A stretch of 5,644 nt of DNA from Lysobacterales bacterium CG_4_10_14_3_um_filter_64_11 (GCA_002782905.1 PFJA01000170.1:1-5644), one strand, 5' to 3'; shown: positions 1 to 5,644, counted from the first letter of the stretch. Translations and numbers: made by a program. Notes: generated by a model not told the origin, from the letters alone.

Positions 1-712
1 TGCCCAGCTCCAGATCGGTCAGCGCGGTGCGCGTGCGCGCCAACAGCGAGCCGATGAACCACAGCTTGCTGCCGAGCGCGGTGAACAGCAGCGGTGCGAT
101 CATCGAGGCATCAATGGTGGACGGGCCGATCAAACGAATGCTGGCACCCTGATGCAGGGTGTTCCACCAGGTCACCGAGAAATGCACGATCGGCACGTTG
201 ACGATACCGATCAATGCGAGAAATGCCGCTGCCCGCGCCGCATTGCGGCGATCATCGATGGCGCCGTACAGGCCCATCACGCCCAGATACAGGAACAACA
301 GCACCAACTCCGAAGTAAGGCGCGCGTCCCAGGTCCACCAGGTGCCCCAGGTTGGCTTGCCCCAGACTGCGCCGGTGACCAGGGTGATCAGGGTGAAGGC
401 GGCGCCGATCGGCGCGCAGTTCATCGCCAGCAGCTCGCTGAGCTTGATCCGCCACACCAGCGCAATGAACGCGTTGACCGCCATCACCCCGTAAATAAAC
501 AGGCTCATCCAGGCCGCCGGCACATGGATGAACAGAATGCGAAAACTGTTGCCTTGCTGGTAGTCGGCCGGCACCTGATACAGCGCCAGCCACATGCCCC
601 AGAGCATCAGCACGCCACCGAGGGCATAGCCCCACGGCGCGTAGCGGCGCGCAAAACCATCGAAATAGGGCGGCGAGCCGAGTTGATGAAACCAGCGCAC
701 GATCGGGTTCAC
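1..712 (-). CDS. ccmC: Cytochrome c maturation protein CcmC (haem handling), 3' end cut by window edge
   Basis: CcmC is an inner-membrane haem-handling protein that, with CcmD, presents haem to the periplasmic chaperone CcmE. The frame stays open for 237 codons to the left edge. The E. coli protein is about 245 residues, so only a short tail is missing. The family's tryptophan-rich haem motif is present as WGTWWTWDARLT at residues 122-133. The two periplasmic histidines expected as haem ligands are visible as H63 (in FIHVPAAW) and H187 (in WWNTLHQG). About six hydrophobic segments can be seen, near 27-45, 57-86, 94-116, 135-152, 160-177 and 205-225. I chose the GTG at 712 because GGGAG lies 5 nt upstream and the protein then begins MNPIVRWFHQL, as family members do; no good in-frame ATG lies nearby. 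The gene is third in a ccmA-ccmB-ccmC run, 25 nt after ccmB. Identity is very secure. Confidence 0.96.
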   Translation of the reverse strand, partial: MNPIVRWFHQLGSPPYFDGFARRYAPWGYALGGVLMLWGMWLALYQVPADYQQGNSFRILFIHVPAAWMSLFIYGVMAVNAFIALVWRIKLSELLAMNCAPIGAAFTLITLVTGAVWGKPTWGTWWTWDARLTSELVLLFLYLGVMGLYGAIDDRRNAARAAAFLALIGIVNVPIVHFSVTWWNTLHQGASIRLIGPSTIDASMIAPLLFTALGSKLWFIGSLLARTRTALTDLELG

Positions 713-717
713 GGGTA

Positions 718-722
718 CTCCC
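718..722 (-). promoter_or_regulatory. Ribosome binding site of ccmC (GGGAG)
   Basis: On the minus strand GGGAG is followed by 5 nt (TACCC) and then GTG at 712. It is the only purine-rich Shine-Dalgarno-like sequence in the 25-nt ccmB-ccmC gap. It decides the choice of the GTG start over the nearby TTG at 731, which is in a different frame. Confidence 0.7.
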
Positions 723-737
723 GGGATTCAAGCAAAT

Positions 738-1421
738 TCATGAAAGTGCAATCCGGATAGCCGCCGCCGCGGCCAGCGGCGCCAGCACCAACGCGAGCGC
801 CAGCGCGGCACCCAGCACCAGCAGCGCGCCCAGATAGGGCAGGCCCTGCGCTGCCGCCATCACGCTGCCGGCACCAAAGATCAGCACCGGCACATACAGC
901 GGCAATGCCAGCAAGGCCAGCAGCATACCAGAGCGCTTCATGCCCACCGTCAACGCCACCACCACCGCGCCGATCAGGCTCAGCAGCGGCGTGCCCAGCA
1001 GCAGACTGAGCAGCAACACAGCGTACAGATTGCTGTCCAGTTGCAGCATGGCGGCAAACAACGGCGTCGCCAGCAGCACCGGCACGGCGGTGGTCAGCCA
1101 GTGCACCAGCACTTTGCCGAAGATCAGCAACGCCAACGGCTGCGGGCTGAGCAGCAGTTGTTCCAGGCTGCCGTCGTCCAGATCGCTGCGAAACAAGGCA
1201 TCCAGCGACAACATGCCAGCCAGCACCACTGCCACCCAGATCACGCCGGCGGCGATCCGCGCCAAAAACGCGGCGTCGCTGCCCAATGCCAACGGAAACA
1301 GGGTAATGGTGAGCACCGCAAACAGCACCGGTTGCAAGGCATCGCCGCGCCGCCGCCAGACCAGCAGCAGGTCGCGGCGCAACAGCGCCAGCAGTGCGGT
1401 ACGGGCAGTGGCCTCAGCCAT
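738..1421 (-). CDS. ccmB: Haem exporter membrane subunit CcmB
   Basis: CcmB is the membrane partner of the ATPase CcmA. Together with CcmC and CcmD they form the complex that loads haem onto CcmE and releases it in an ATP-dependent step. The product is 227 residues (E. coli CcmB is about 220). It starts with a basic cytoplasmic stretch (RRDLLLVWRRRGDAL) and has about six hydrophobic segments, near 31-48, 54-75, 96-121, 132-158, 164-186 and 194-223. The family signature FRSDLDDGSLEQLLLSP is at residues 77-93, and LPLYVPVLIFG near 173-183 is also typical. The ATG at 1421 lies inside the last codons of ccmA, giving an 8-nt overlap, with GGAG 7 nt upstream. The overlap suggests translational coupling of the two subunits. 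The C-terminal segment is unusually rich in Ala and Leu but otherwise ordinary. Identity is secure. Confidence 0.96.
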   Translation of the reverse strand: MAEATARTALLALLRRDLLLVWRRRGDALQPVLFAVLTITLFPLALGSDAAFLARIAAGVIWVAVVLAGMLSLDALFRSDLDDGSLEQLLLSPQPLALLIFGKVLVHWLTTAVPVLLATPLFAAMLQLDSNLYAVLLLSLLLGTPLLSLIGAVVVALTVGMKRSGMLLALLALPLYVPVLIFGAGSVMAAAQGLPYLGALLVLGAALALALVLAPLAAAAAIRIALS

Positions 1422-2055
1422 GACTCAACTCCAGCAAACGGGTGCGCACCGCCGGGGTGGCGTAGGCACCATGGCTGGTGATCAACGCCGCACCACCGGC
1501 TTGCACATGGCGCTCGATCATCCCATTGACCAGCGCGATGCCTTGCAGATCCAGGTTGGCATAGGGCTCGTCCATCAACCACAGCGGCGCCGGCACCAGC
1601 AGCAGGCGCGCCAGCGCCAGGCGCTTTTTCTGTCCCGCCGACAGGGTGCGCGCAAAGGTGTCCTCGAACCCGGCCAGGCCGACCTGTTCCAGCGCTTCGC
1701 TGCGACTGATGCCCTCGCGCTGGCCATATAGACCCAGTGCAAATTGCAGATTTTCATCGGCGCTCAACTCGCCCTTGTGGCCCAGCAGATGGCCGAGCAG
1801 CGCGGTGTGCGTGGCAATGGCCTCGCGTTCGGCCGGCTTGCCGTTGACATGCACGCTGCCGCTGCTGGCGCCGAGCAACCCGGCCAACACCCGCAACAAC
1901 GTGGTTTTGCCGCTGCCATTGCCACCCTGTACCAGCAGCGCCTCGCCAGCGGATACCTGGAAATCGAGCGGGCCGAACACCGGCTCATCATTGCGCGCAA
2001 ACACCAGTTGTCGGGCCTGCAGCAGTGGTGGCGCGTTCGCGATCATGGTGTGCAT
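1414..2055 (-). CDS. ccmA: Haem exporter ATP-binding protein CcmA
   Basis: CcmA is the cytoplasmic ATPase of the CcmAB complex, which uses ATP to release holo-CcmE during c-type cytochrome assembly. Counting from the ATG at 2055 the product is 213 residues (E. coli is about 207). All nucleotide-binding motifs are visible: Walker A GGNGSGKT at 44-51, signature LSAGQKKR at 138-145, Walker B LWLMDEP at 158-164 with its catalytic Glu, D-loop NLD at 167-169, and H-loop His195. LSAGQKKRLALARLLL is the usual CcmA form of the signature region, and HKGELSADENL near 93-103 is also characteristic. The start is uncertain: TTG at 2079, ATG at 2055 and ATG at 2046 are all in frame and none has a good Shine-Dalgarno. 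I favour 2055 or 2046 because of family length. It is the first gene of the ccm run, 61 nt after the VOC gene, and overlaps ccmB by 8 nt. Confidence 0.94.
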   Translation of the reverse strand: MHTMIANAPPLLQARQLVFARNDEPVFGPLDFQVSAGEALLVQGGNGSGKTTLLRVLAGLLGASSGSVHVNGKPAEREAIATHTALLGHLLGHKGELSADENLQFALGLYGQREGISRSEALEQVGLAGFEDTFARTLSAGQKKRLALARLLLVPAPLWLMDEPYANLDLQGIALVNGMIERHVQAGGAALITSHGAYATPAVRTRLLELSHG

Positions 2056-2106
2056 GCTAACCGCAGGTGCCGGCGGCAACCACGACTTGAATCAATTTCA
2101 CCGCAA

Positions 2107-2124
2107 AATGGTGGCCTTACCATT
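2107..2124 (-). terminator. Weak hairpin over the VOC stop codon, possible terminator
   Basis: The arms AATGGT and ACCATT pair over a 6-nt loop, and on the minus strand the second arm runs into TTTT. The stem has only 6 pairs, half of them A-T, and the U-run is short and partly inside the stem. It could weaken read-through from the VOC gene into ccmA, but may equally be chance. Confidence 0.2.
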
Positions 2125-2536
2125 CGCCGACATTGGCCATCGACGCCCACGGCTCGGCTGGCGGCAGGGCATCGCCCTTTTGCAGCAACTCGATCGAGAT
2201 GCGATCGGGCGAGCGCACGAACGCCATGCGGCCATCGCGTGGCGGCCGGTTGATGGTGATGCCGTTGCCCTGCAGGCGCGCGCAGGTGGCATAGATATCG
2301 TCCACCGCGAATGCGAGGTGGCCGAAGTTGCGCGCACTGCCGTAATCCTCGTCATCGTAGTTGAAGGTCAATTCCACCTCCGCCTCCGGGTTTTCGTCAG
2401 CGCCCAGATACACCAGCGTGAAGCGGCCCGCCGGGTAATCCTTGCGCCGGGTTTCGATCAGCCCCAAGGCGTCACGAAAAAAGGCCAGTGAAGCATCCAG
2501 ATCGCGCACCCGAACCATGGTATGCAAATAGCGCAT
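2117..2536 (-). CDS. gloA: VOC family protein, lactoylglutathione lyase (glyoxalase I)-type
   Basis: The 139-residue product has the size and fold pattern of bacterial glyoxalase I, which isomerises the methylglyoxal-glutathione hemithioacetal to S-lactoylglutathione in the cytoplasm. It starts MRYLHTMVRVRDLDASLAFF, close to the E. coli GlxI N-terminus as I remember it. The four metal ligands of that family align with H5, E55 (in AEVELTFNY), H73 (in NFGHLAFAV) and E116 (in ISIELLQ), so an active metal site is likely. The C-terminal tail, PAEPWASMANVGEW, extends past the core and resembles proteobacterial relatives. The ATG at 2536 is supported by AGGAG 8 nt upstream; the open frame continues further upstream through the repeat and is not coding there. 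It lies between the SDR gene and ccmA, all on the same strand. The true substrate could differ, because several paralogues of this type exist in related genomes, so the symbol is tentative. Confidence 0.85.
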   Translation of the reverse strand: MRYLHTMVRVRDLDASLAFFRDALGLIETRRKDYPAGRFTLVYLGADENPEAEVELTFNYDDEDYGSARNFGHLAFAVDDIYATCARLQGNGITINRPPRDGRMAFVRSPDRISIELLQKGDALPPAEPWASMANVGEW

Positions 2537-2544
2537 CACGTTAT

Positions 2545-2549
2545 CTCCT
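2545..2549 (-). promoter_or_regulatory. Ribosome binding site of the VOC gene (AGGAG)
   Basis: On the minus strand AGGAG lies 8 nt before the ATG at 2536, and 5 nt before a GTG immediately upstream of that ATG. It fixes the start of the VOC protein at MRYLHTM and excludes the long upstream extension of the open frame. Confidence 0.75.
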
Positions 2550-2607
2550 GTTGCTTGCAGTTTGCTTTGGTTGTCCGCGACAGCATCAAGGATGCCCTGA
2601 ACAAGCT

Positions 2608-2693
2608 GTCGTTGCGAGGAGCAAAGCGACGTGGCAATCCAGAGATTTTTCATGGATCCATGGCATGGATTGCCTCGCTGCGCTCGCAATGAC
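2608..2693. repeat. 86-nt inverted-repeat (MITE/REP-like) element between SDR and VOC genes
   Basis: The left arm (2608-2641) begins GTCGTTGCGAG and ends GGCAATCCA. The right arm (2666-2693), read on the opposite strand, begins GTCATTGCGAG and ends GGCAATCCA. By my alignment 25 of the 28 right-arm bases match, and the left arm carries two extra 3-nt blocks (GAG and CGT). The 24-nt centre contains the perfect 12-bp palindrome CATGGATCCATG at 2651-2662. The whole would fold as a long hairpin in RNA from either strand. From memory, ATTGCGAG...GGCAATCC arms belong to a dispersed repeat type found in many proteobacterial genomes, often mis-annotated as small proteins with peptides such as SLRAQRGNP or LAALAMTK; both peptide types appear when this stretch is translated. 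No clear target-site duplication flanks it. It would lie in an SDR-VOC transcript, where it could affect mRNA stability or termination; that role is inference. Confidence 0.82.
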
Positions 2694-2720
2694 GAAGGGA
2701 GAGCGTCGTTCACAGTTACC

Positions 2721-3539
2721 TCAATCCAGAAACAGATCGGGCAACAACGGCTGCCCCGGTTGCACCGCATAGCGATCGAAATCGCTGACGCCGGCGGCCC
2801 GCAGCACCTCGTCGTCGATCAAAAACTGGCCGCTGAAGCCGGTGGCGTGGCGGGTGAGGATGGCGTGCGCGGCATCGGCCATGATCGCCGGCTTGCGGCC
2901 GCGGCTGGCTTCGACGCCGGGGATCATGTTCAGCGCATCGGTGGCGATCAGCGTGCGCGGCCACAGCGCGTTAACCGCCACCCCTTGCGGGCCGAACTCG
3001 GCGGCCAGCCCCAGGGTGACGAAACTCATGCCCATCTTGGCCAGCGTGTAGCCGGTGTGCGCGCCCCACCAGCGCGGATCGAGCGACGGCGGCGGTGCCA
3101 GGGTGAGGATGTGCGGGTTTGCCGCCTTGAGCAGATACGGCAGACACACTTGCGCGCACAGAAAGCTGCCGCGTGCATTGACCTGTTGCATCAGGTCAAA
3201 GCGTTTCATCGGGGTATCCAGGGTGCCGCGCAGCCAGATCGCGCTGGCGTTGTTGACCAGGATGTCGATCCCGCCGAACTGCGCCACGCTCTGAGCCACC
3301 GCTGCCTGCACTTGGGTTTCCTCGCGGATGTCGCAGCGGATCGCCAGTGCCTGCCCGCCCGCCGCACGCACCGCTTCGGCGGCGCTGTGGATGGTGCCCG
3401 GCAATTTTGGATTGGCGACATCGGATTTTGCCGCGATCACCACGTTGGCGCCATCGCGCGCCGCACGCAATGCGATCGCCAGGCCGATGCCACGCGAGGC
3501 GCCGGTGATGAACAGCGTTTTGCCGTGCAGCGAGACCAT
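2721..3539 (-). CDS. SDR family NAD(P)-dependent oxidoreductase, HSDL2-like
   Basis: The product is a 272-residue cytoplasmic short-chain dehydrogenase with a Rossmann fold. The cofactor motif TGASRGIG is at 12-19, NNAS at 96-99 and the catalytic pair Y164/K168 in YTLAK. The region NALWPRTLIAT at 190-200, the stretch KPAIMADAAHAILTR at 216-230 and FLIDDEVLRAAGVSDFD at 239-255 resemble the hydroxysteroid dehydrogenase-like 2 (HSDL2) group and related bacterial enzymes, including citronellol dehydrogenase-type proteins. The substrate cannot be told from sequence. The classical catalytic Ser is not in its usual place: the segment before the Tyr reads LTLAPPPSLDP, with Ala148 where HSDL2 as I recall has Ser, and the closest Ser is S152. 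I chose ATG 3539, giving MVSLHGKTLFITG, the normal SDR beginning, with AGGG 9 nt upstream; an ATG at 3596 would add 19 atypical residues and has no ribosome site. It is the most upstream minus-strand gene, divergent from the ABC transporter gene. Confidence 0.9.
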   Translation of the reverse strand: MVSLHGKTLFITGASRGIGLAIALRAARDGANVVIAAKSDVANPKLPGTIHSAAEAVRAAGGQALAIRCDIREETQVQAAVAQSVAQFGGIDILVNNASAIWLRGTLDTPMKRFDLMQQVNARGSFLCAQVCLPYLLKAANPHILTLAPPPSLDPRWWGAHTGYTLAKMGMSFVTLGLAAEFGPQGVAVNALWPRTLIATDALNMIPGVEASRGRKPAIMADAAHAILTRHATGFSGQFLIDDEVLRAAGVSDFDRYAVQPGQPLLPDLFLD

Positions 3540-3674
3540 GGTTATGCGCCCTGAGCGGTCAACAGGCACCAAGGATACCTGCTTGCGAGTACGCATTGGT
3601 TGCCGCCACGCGCGCGGCCATCGTTGAACTCGACGCTATGGGCAAATGCGGGCGCAGCGATTACTGTGCTCACC
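3540..3674. promoter_or_regulatory. Divergent intergenic region, presumed to hold promoters for both flanking genes
   Basis: This 135-nt gap separates the SDR gene (leftward) from the ABC transporter gene (rightward), so promoters for both should lie here or just inside the coding ends. I could not find a convincing -35/-10 pair with normal spacing on either strand. TTGAAC at 3624-3629 (plus) and TTGACC just upstream of the SDR start (minus) are only half-sites. No riboswitch or strong operator is visible. The inference rests on gene orientation. Confidence 0.4.
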
Positions 3675-5522
3675 ATGCACCCCCACGCGGCACCGCCGAT
3701 CAACGACGATAGCGACATCGCGCGCGGTTTTCTCGGCGCGTTTCGCTTCAGCGCACGGGCGCTGGAGTTGGTGTGGAGCACCAGCCGTGCGCTGACCATC
3801 GCGCTCGGGCTGTTGACGCTGATCGCCGGTCTGCTGCCGGCCGGCATCGCCTGGGTAGGTGCGCTGATCGTCGATGCGGTGGTGTCCGCGGCGCAGACGG
3901 TGCGTGCCGGCGGCGCCGCGCCGTTGCCATCGGTGCTGTGGCTGGTGGCGCTGGAAGGCGCGCTGGTGGCGGCCCTGGCCGGCGCCCAGCGCGGCATCTC
4001 GTTCTGCCAGTCGCTGTTGCGCGCACAGCTCGGGCAACGGGTCAACGCGATGATCCTGGAGAAGGCGCTGACCCTGGATCTGGCGCAGTTCGAGGATTCG
4101 GAGTTCTACGACAAGTTGACGCGGGCGCGGCGCGAAGCCTCCAGCCGGCCGCTATCGCTGGTCAACCGCAGCTTCGGGCTGGCGCAGAACCTGATTTCGC
4201 TGGTCAGTTATGCGGCGCTGCTGGTGCAGTTTTCGCCGTGGGCGATGGCGGTGTTGGTGCTGGCCGGGCTGCCCGCCTTTCTCGCTGAAACCAAATTCTC
4301 CGGCGACGCGTTCCGGCTGTTTCGCTGGCGTTCGCCGGAAACGCGAATGCAGTTGTATCTGGAAACGGTGCTGGCGCGCGAAGACCACGCCAAGGAGGTC
4401 AAGCTGTTCGGGCTTGGCCCGTTGCTGCTGCAACGTTACCGCGATATTTTTGGCCGCCTGTATGCCGCCGATCGCGCTCTCACCCTGCGCCGCGATGGCT
4501 GGGGTTTGGCGCTCGGCCTGATCGGCACGCTGGCGCTTTATGCGGCTTACGCGTGGATCGCGGTCACTACCGTACTGGGTCGAATCACGCTGGGCCAGAT
4601 GACCATGTACCTGATGCTGTTCCGACAGGGGCAGTCGGCGGTGTCGGCGATGCTGTCGGCGATCAGTGGCATGTACGAGGACAATCTGTACCTGTCCACC
4701 CTGTACGAGTATCTGCACACGCCGGTACGGGGCAGCGACGGCAACGCGGTTAGCGGCCCTGAGCCCAGCGACGGCATTCGCTTTGAGCATGTCAGCTTCA
4801 CTTATCCGGGTGCCGATGCGCCAGCGCTGCACGACATCAACCTGCACATCCGGCCCGGGCAGTCGCTGGCGCTGGTCGGCCGCAATGGGTCGGGCAAGAC
4901 CACCCTGATCAAGCTGCTGACCCGGCTGTACCCGCCCGATGCCGGCCGCATCGTGCTCGATGGCCGCGAGTTGGGCGAGTGGGACGAGGACACTCTGCGC
5001 CGGCGAATCGGGGTGATTTTTCAGGATTTCGCGCGTTACCAGATGCGCGTGGGCGAAAACATCGGTGCCGGCGATGTTGCCCACTTCGAGGACGCGGCGC
5101 GCTGGCGCGAGGCCAGCGACAAAGGCATGGCCAGCGCGTTCATCGATGCGTTGCCGGCCGGTTTTGATACCCAGCTTGGCAAGTGGTTCCGTGATGGCCG
5201 CGAGCTGTCCGGTGGGCAGTGGCAGAAGATCGCACTGGCGCGCGCGTTCATGCGCTCACAAGCGGACATCCTGGTGCTCGACGAACCGACCGCGGCGATG
5301 GATGCCGAGGCCGAAGCCAACGTGTTCGAGCACTTCCGCGGGCTCAGCGCGAACCGCATCGTGATCCTGATCTCGCATCGCTTTTCGACCGTGCGCATGG
5401 CCGACCAGATCATCGTGATTCAGGACGGCCGCATCATCGAACACGGCAGCCACGCCGCACTGCTGGCACAGGCCGGGCATTACGCGCATTTGTTTACGTT
5501 GCAGGCACGTGGTTACCAGTAG
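3675..5522 (+). CDS. ABC half-transporter with fused permease and ATPase domains, substrate unknown
   Basis: The 615-residue product has an N-terminal six-helix transmembrane domain fused to an ATP-binding domain, as in exporter-type half-transporters that work as homo- or heterodimers in the inner membrane. Hydrophobic segments lie near 39-68, 84-104, 170-187, 189-205, 277-302 and 308-334. The cytosolic stretch FEDSEFYDKLTRARREASS near 139-157 is a typical family element next to a coupling helix. The ATPase half shows Walker A GRNGSGKT at 402-409, Q-loop Gln450 (FQDF), signature LSGGQ at 511-515, Walker B ILVLDEP at 532-538 with catalytic Glu, and H-loop His568, so it should hydrolyse ATP. 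The ATG at 3675 is chosen because the upstream in-frame starts (TTG 3600, TTG 3624, GTG 3666) give an unlikely leader; no start has a clear Shine-Dalgarno. The N-terminus before the first helix is about 38 residues and has no protease domain. No precursor peptide, partner permease or modification gene is visible, so cargo (drug, lipid or peptide) cannot be assigned. Confidence 0.9.
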   Translation: MHPHAAPPINDDSDIARGFLGAFRFSARALELVWSTSRALTIALGLLTLIAGLLPAGIAWVGALIVDAVVSAAQTVRAGGAAPLPSVLWLVALEGALVAALAGAQRGISFCQSLLRAQLGQRVNAMILEKALTLDLAQFEDSEFYDKLTRARREASSRPLSLVNRSFGLAQNLISLVSYAALLVQFSPWAMAVLVLAGLPAFLAETKFSGDAFRLFRWRSPETRMQLYLETVLAREDHAKEVKLFGLGPLLLQRYRDIFGRLYAADRALTLRRDGWGLALGLIGTLALYAAYAWIAVTTVLGRITLGQMTMYLMLFRQGQSAVSAMLSAISGMYEDNLYLSTLYEYLHTPVRGSDGNAVSGPEPSDGIRFEHVSFTYPGADAPALHDINLHIRPGQSLALVGRNGSGKTTLIKLLTRLYPPDAGRIVLDGRELGEWDEDTLRRRIGVIFQDFARYQMRVGENIGAGDVAHFEDAARWREASDKGMASAFIDALPAGFDTQLGKWFRDGRELSGGQWQKIALARAFMRSQADILVLDEPTAAMDAEAEANVFEHFRGLSANRIVILISHRFSTVRMADQIIVIQDGRIIEHGSHAALLAQAGHYAHLFTLQARGYQ

Positions 5523-5531
5523 CCGCGGTGC

Positions 5532-5644
5532 TCAGGCCACGCGAAACAGCGGGCGGTCGCTGCCGGCGATGTAAGAACGGTTACGCACGTAACCGCTGCT
5601 GCTGCCGTAGCCAATGCCGAAGTCGCGCTCGCGGTACTGCGCAC
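5532..5644 (-). CDS. C-terminal end of an unidentified protein, 5' part beyond window edge
   Basis: On the minus strand one frame stays open from the right edge to a TGA at 5532-5534, giving the last 36 residues. It reads AQYRERDFGIGYGSSSGYV, continues with NRSYIAGSD and ends PLFRVA. The composition is rich in Gly, Ser, Tyr and Arg, with no hydrophobic helix or known domain. I do not recognise the family, although the pattern resembles C-termini of small uncharacterised proteins in Xanthomonadales from memory. Of the other two minus-strand frames, one hits a stop within the stretch and the other reads an implausible Ala/Thr-rich peptide. It converges on the ABC transporter gene with only 9 nt between the two stop codons, which fits a real gene end. 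The call rests on a short open frame, plausible composition and tight packing. Confidence 0.55.
   Translation of the reverse strand, partial: AQYRERDFGIGYGSSSGYVRNRSYIAGSDRPLFRVA
5578..5595. repeat. Perfect 8-bp inverted repeat with 2-nt centre
   Basis: CGGTTACG, a CA centre, then CGTAACCG. It lies inside the partial right-edge gene and about 55 nt after the stop of the ABC transporter gene. There is no following T-run, so it is not a standard terminator; as RNA it would need to open to a 4-nt loop with a 7-bp stem. It could be a protein-binding palindrome or a coincidence of the Gly-Tyr-Val-Arg-Asn codons it encodes. Confidence 0.4.

Noticed and set aside
252..731. 159-codon minus-strand frame inside the ccmC region
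   Set aside because: It is the out-of-frame reading of ccmC; the real frame, with WGTWWTWD and the two His ligands, starts at GTG 712.
940..1731. 263-codon plus-strand frame antisense to ccmA and ccmB
   Set aside because: It has low-complexity Ser/Ala/Asn/Gln content with no domain, opposite two secure ccm genes.
2600..2700. CRISPR or transposase remnant near the repeat
   Set aside because: There is only one inverted pair with no regularly spaced direct repeats, and no transposase frame is present in the window.
2537..2770. Upstream extension of the VOC frame that would add 78 residues
   Set aside because: It runs through the inverted-repeat element, overlaps the end of the SDR gene, and a good AGGAG site supports the ATG at 2536 where the glyoxalase homology begins.
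2488..2772. Plus-strand 94-residue frame over the repeat region
   Set aside because: It overlaps the VOC start and the SDR end in antisense, and its peptide LAALAMTK is of the kind produced when the dispersed repeat is translated.
3542..3676. Minus-strand frame beginning MVSTVIAAPAFAHS at 3676, resembling a small exported protein with a signal peptide
   Set aside because: It lies in the divergent gap, overlaps both probable starts, has no ribosome site, and the part after the signal-like start has no recognisable pattern.
4152..5084. Long 310-codon minus-strand frame inside the ABC transporter gene
   Set aside because: Its Gln/Arg/His-rich composition and complete antisense overlap with a gene showing all ABC motifs mark it as a shadow of GC-rich coding sequence.

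Overview
The window is a GC-rich, densely coding stretch of a Gram-negative chromosome. A System I cytochrome c maturation operon (ccmABC), a glyoxalase I-type protein and an HSDL2-type short-chain dehydrogenase point to a proteobacterium. From remembered protein resemblance the best guess is a gammaproteobacterium of the Xanthomonadales (Lysobacterales). No rRNA or marker gene is present, so this placement is inference.

Layout. From 1 to 3539 every recognisable gene is on the minus strand. Read in transcription order they are: an SDR-family oxidoreductase (3539-2721); a 184-nt gap holding an 86-nt inverted-repeat element; a VOC/glyoxalase I protein (2536-2117); then ccmA (2055-1414), ccmB (1421-738) and ccmC (712 to beyond the left edge). 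ccmA and ccmB overlap by 8 nt and ccmB and ccmC are 25 nt apart, so the three are almost certainly co-transcribed. A 135-nt non-coding gap (3540-3674) separates the SDR gene from a divergent plus-strand gene. That gene (3675-5522) encodes a fused membrane-ATPase ABC half-transporter. Nine bases after its stop, the 3' end of another minus-strand gene (5532 to the right edge) begins; it encodes a Gly/Ser/Tyr/Arg-rich C-terminus that I cannot name. No gene-free stretch exceeds 300 bases.

How the genes work together. CcmA and CcmB form the ATPase and membrane parts of the complex that frees haem-loaded CcmE. CcmC handles haem and passes it to CcmE in the periplasm. The remaining ccm genes would lie beyond the left edge. 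The glyoxalase-type protein and the SDR probably act in small-molecule or aldehyde metabolism and have no obvious link to haem. The ABC half-transporter is a separate unit with unknown cargo.

I found no convincing new system. The points most worth a second look are the inverted-repeat element between the SDR and VOC genes, the atypical active-site neighbourhood of the SDR, and the orphan ABC half-transporter.
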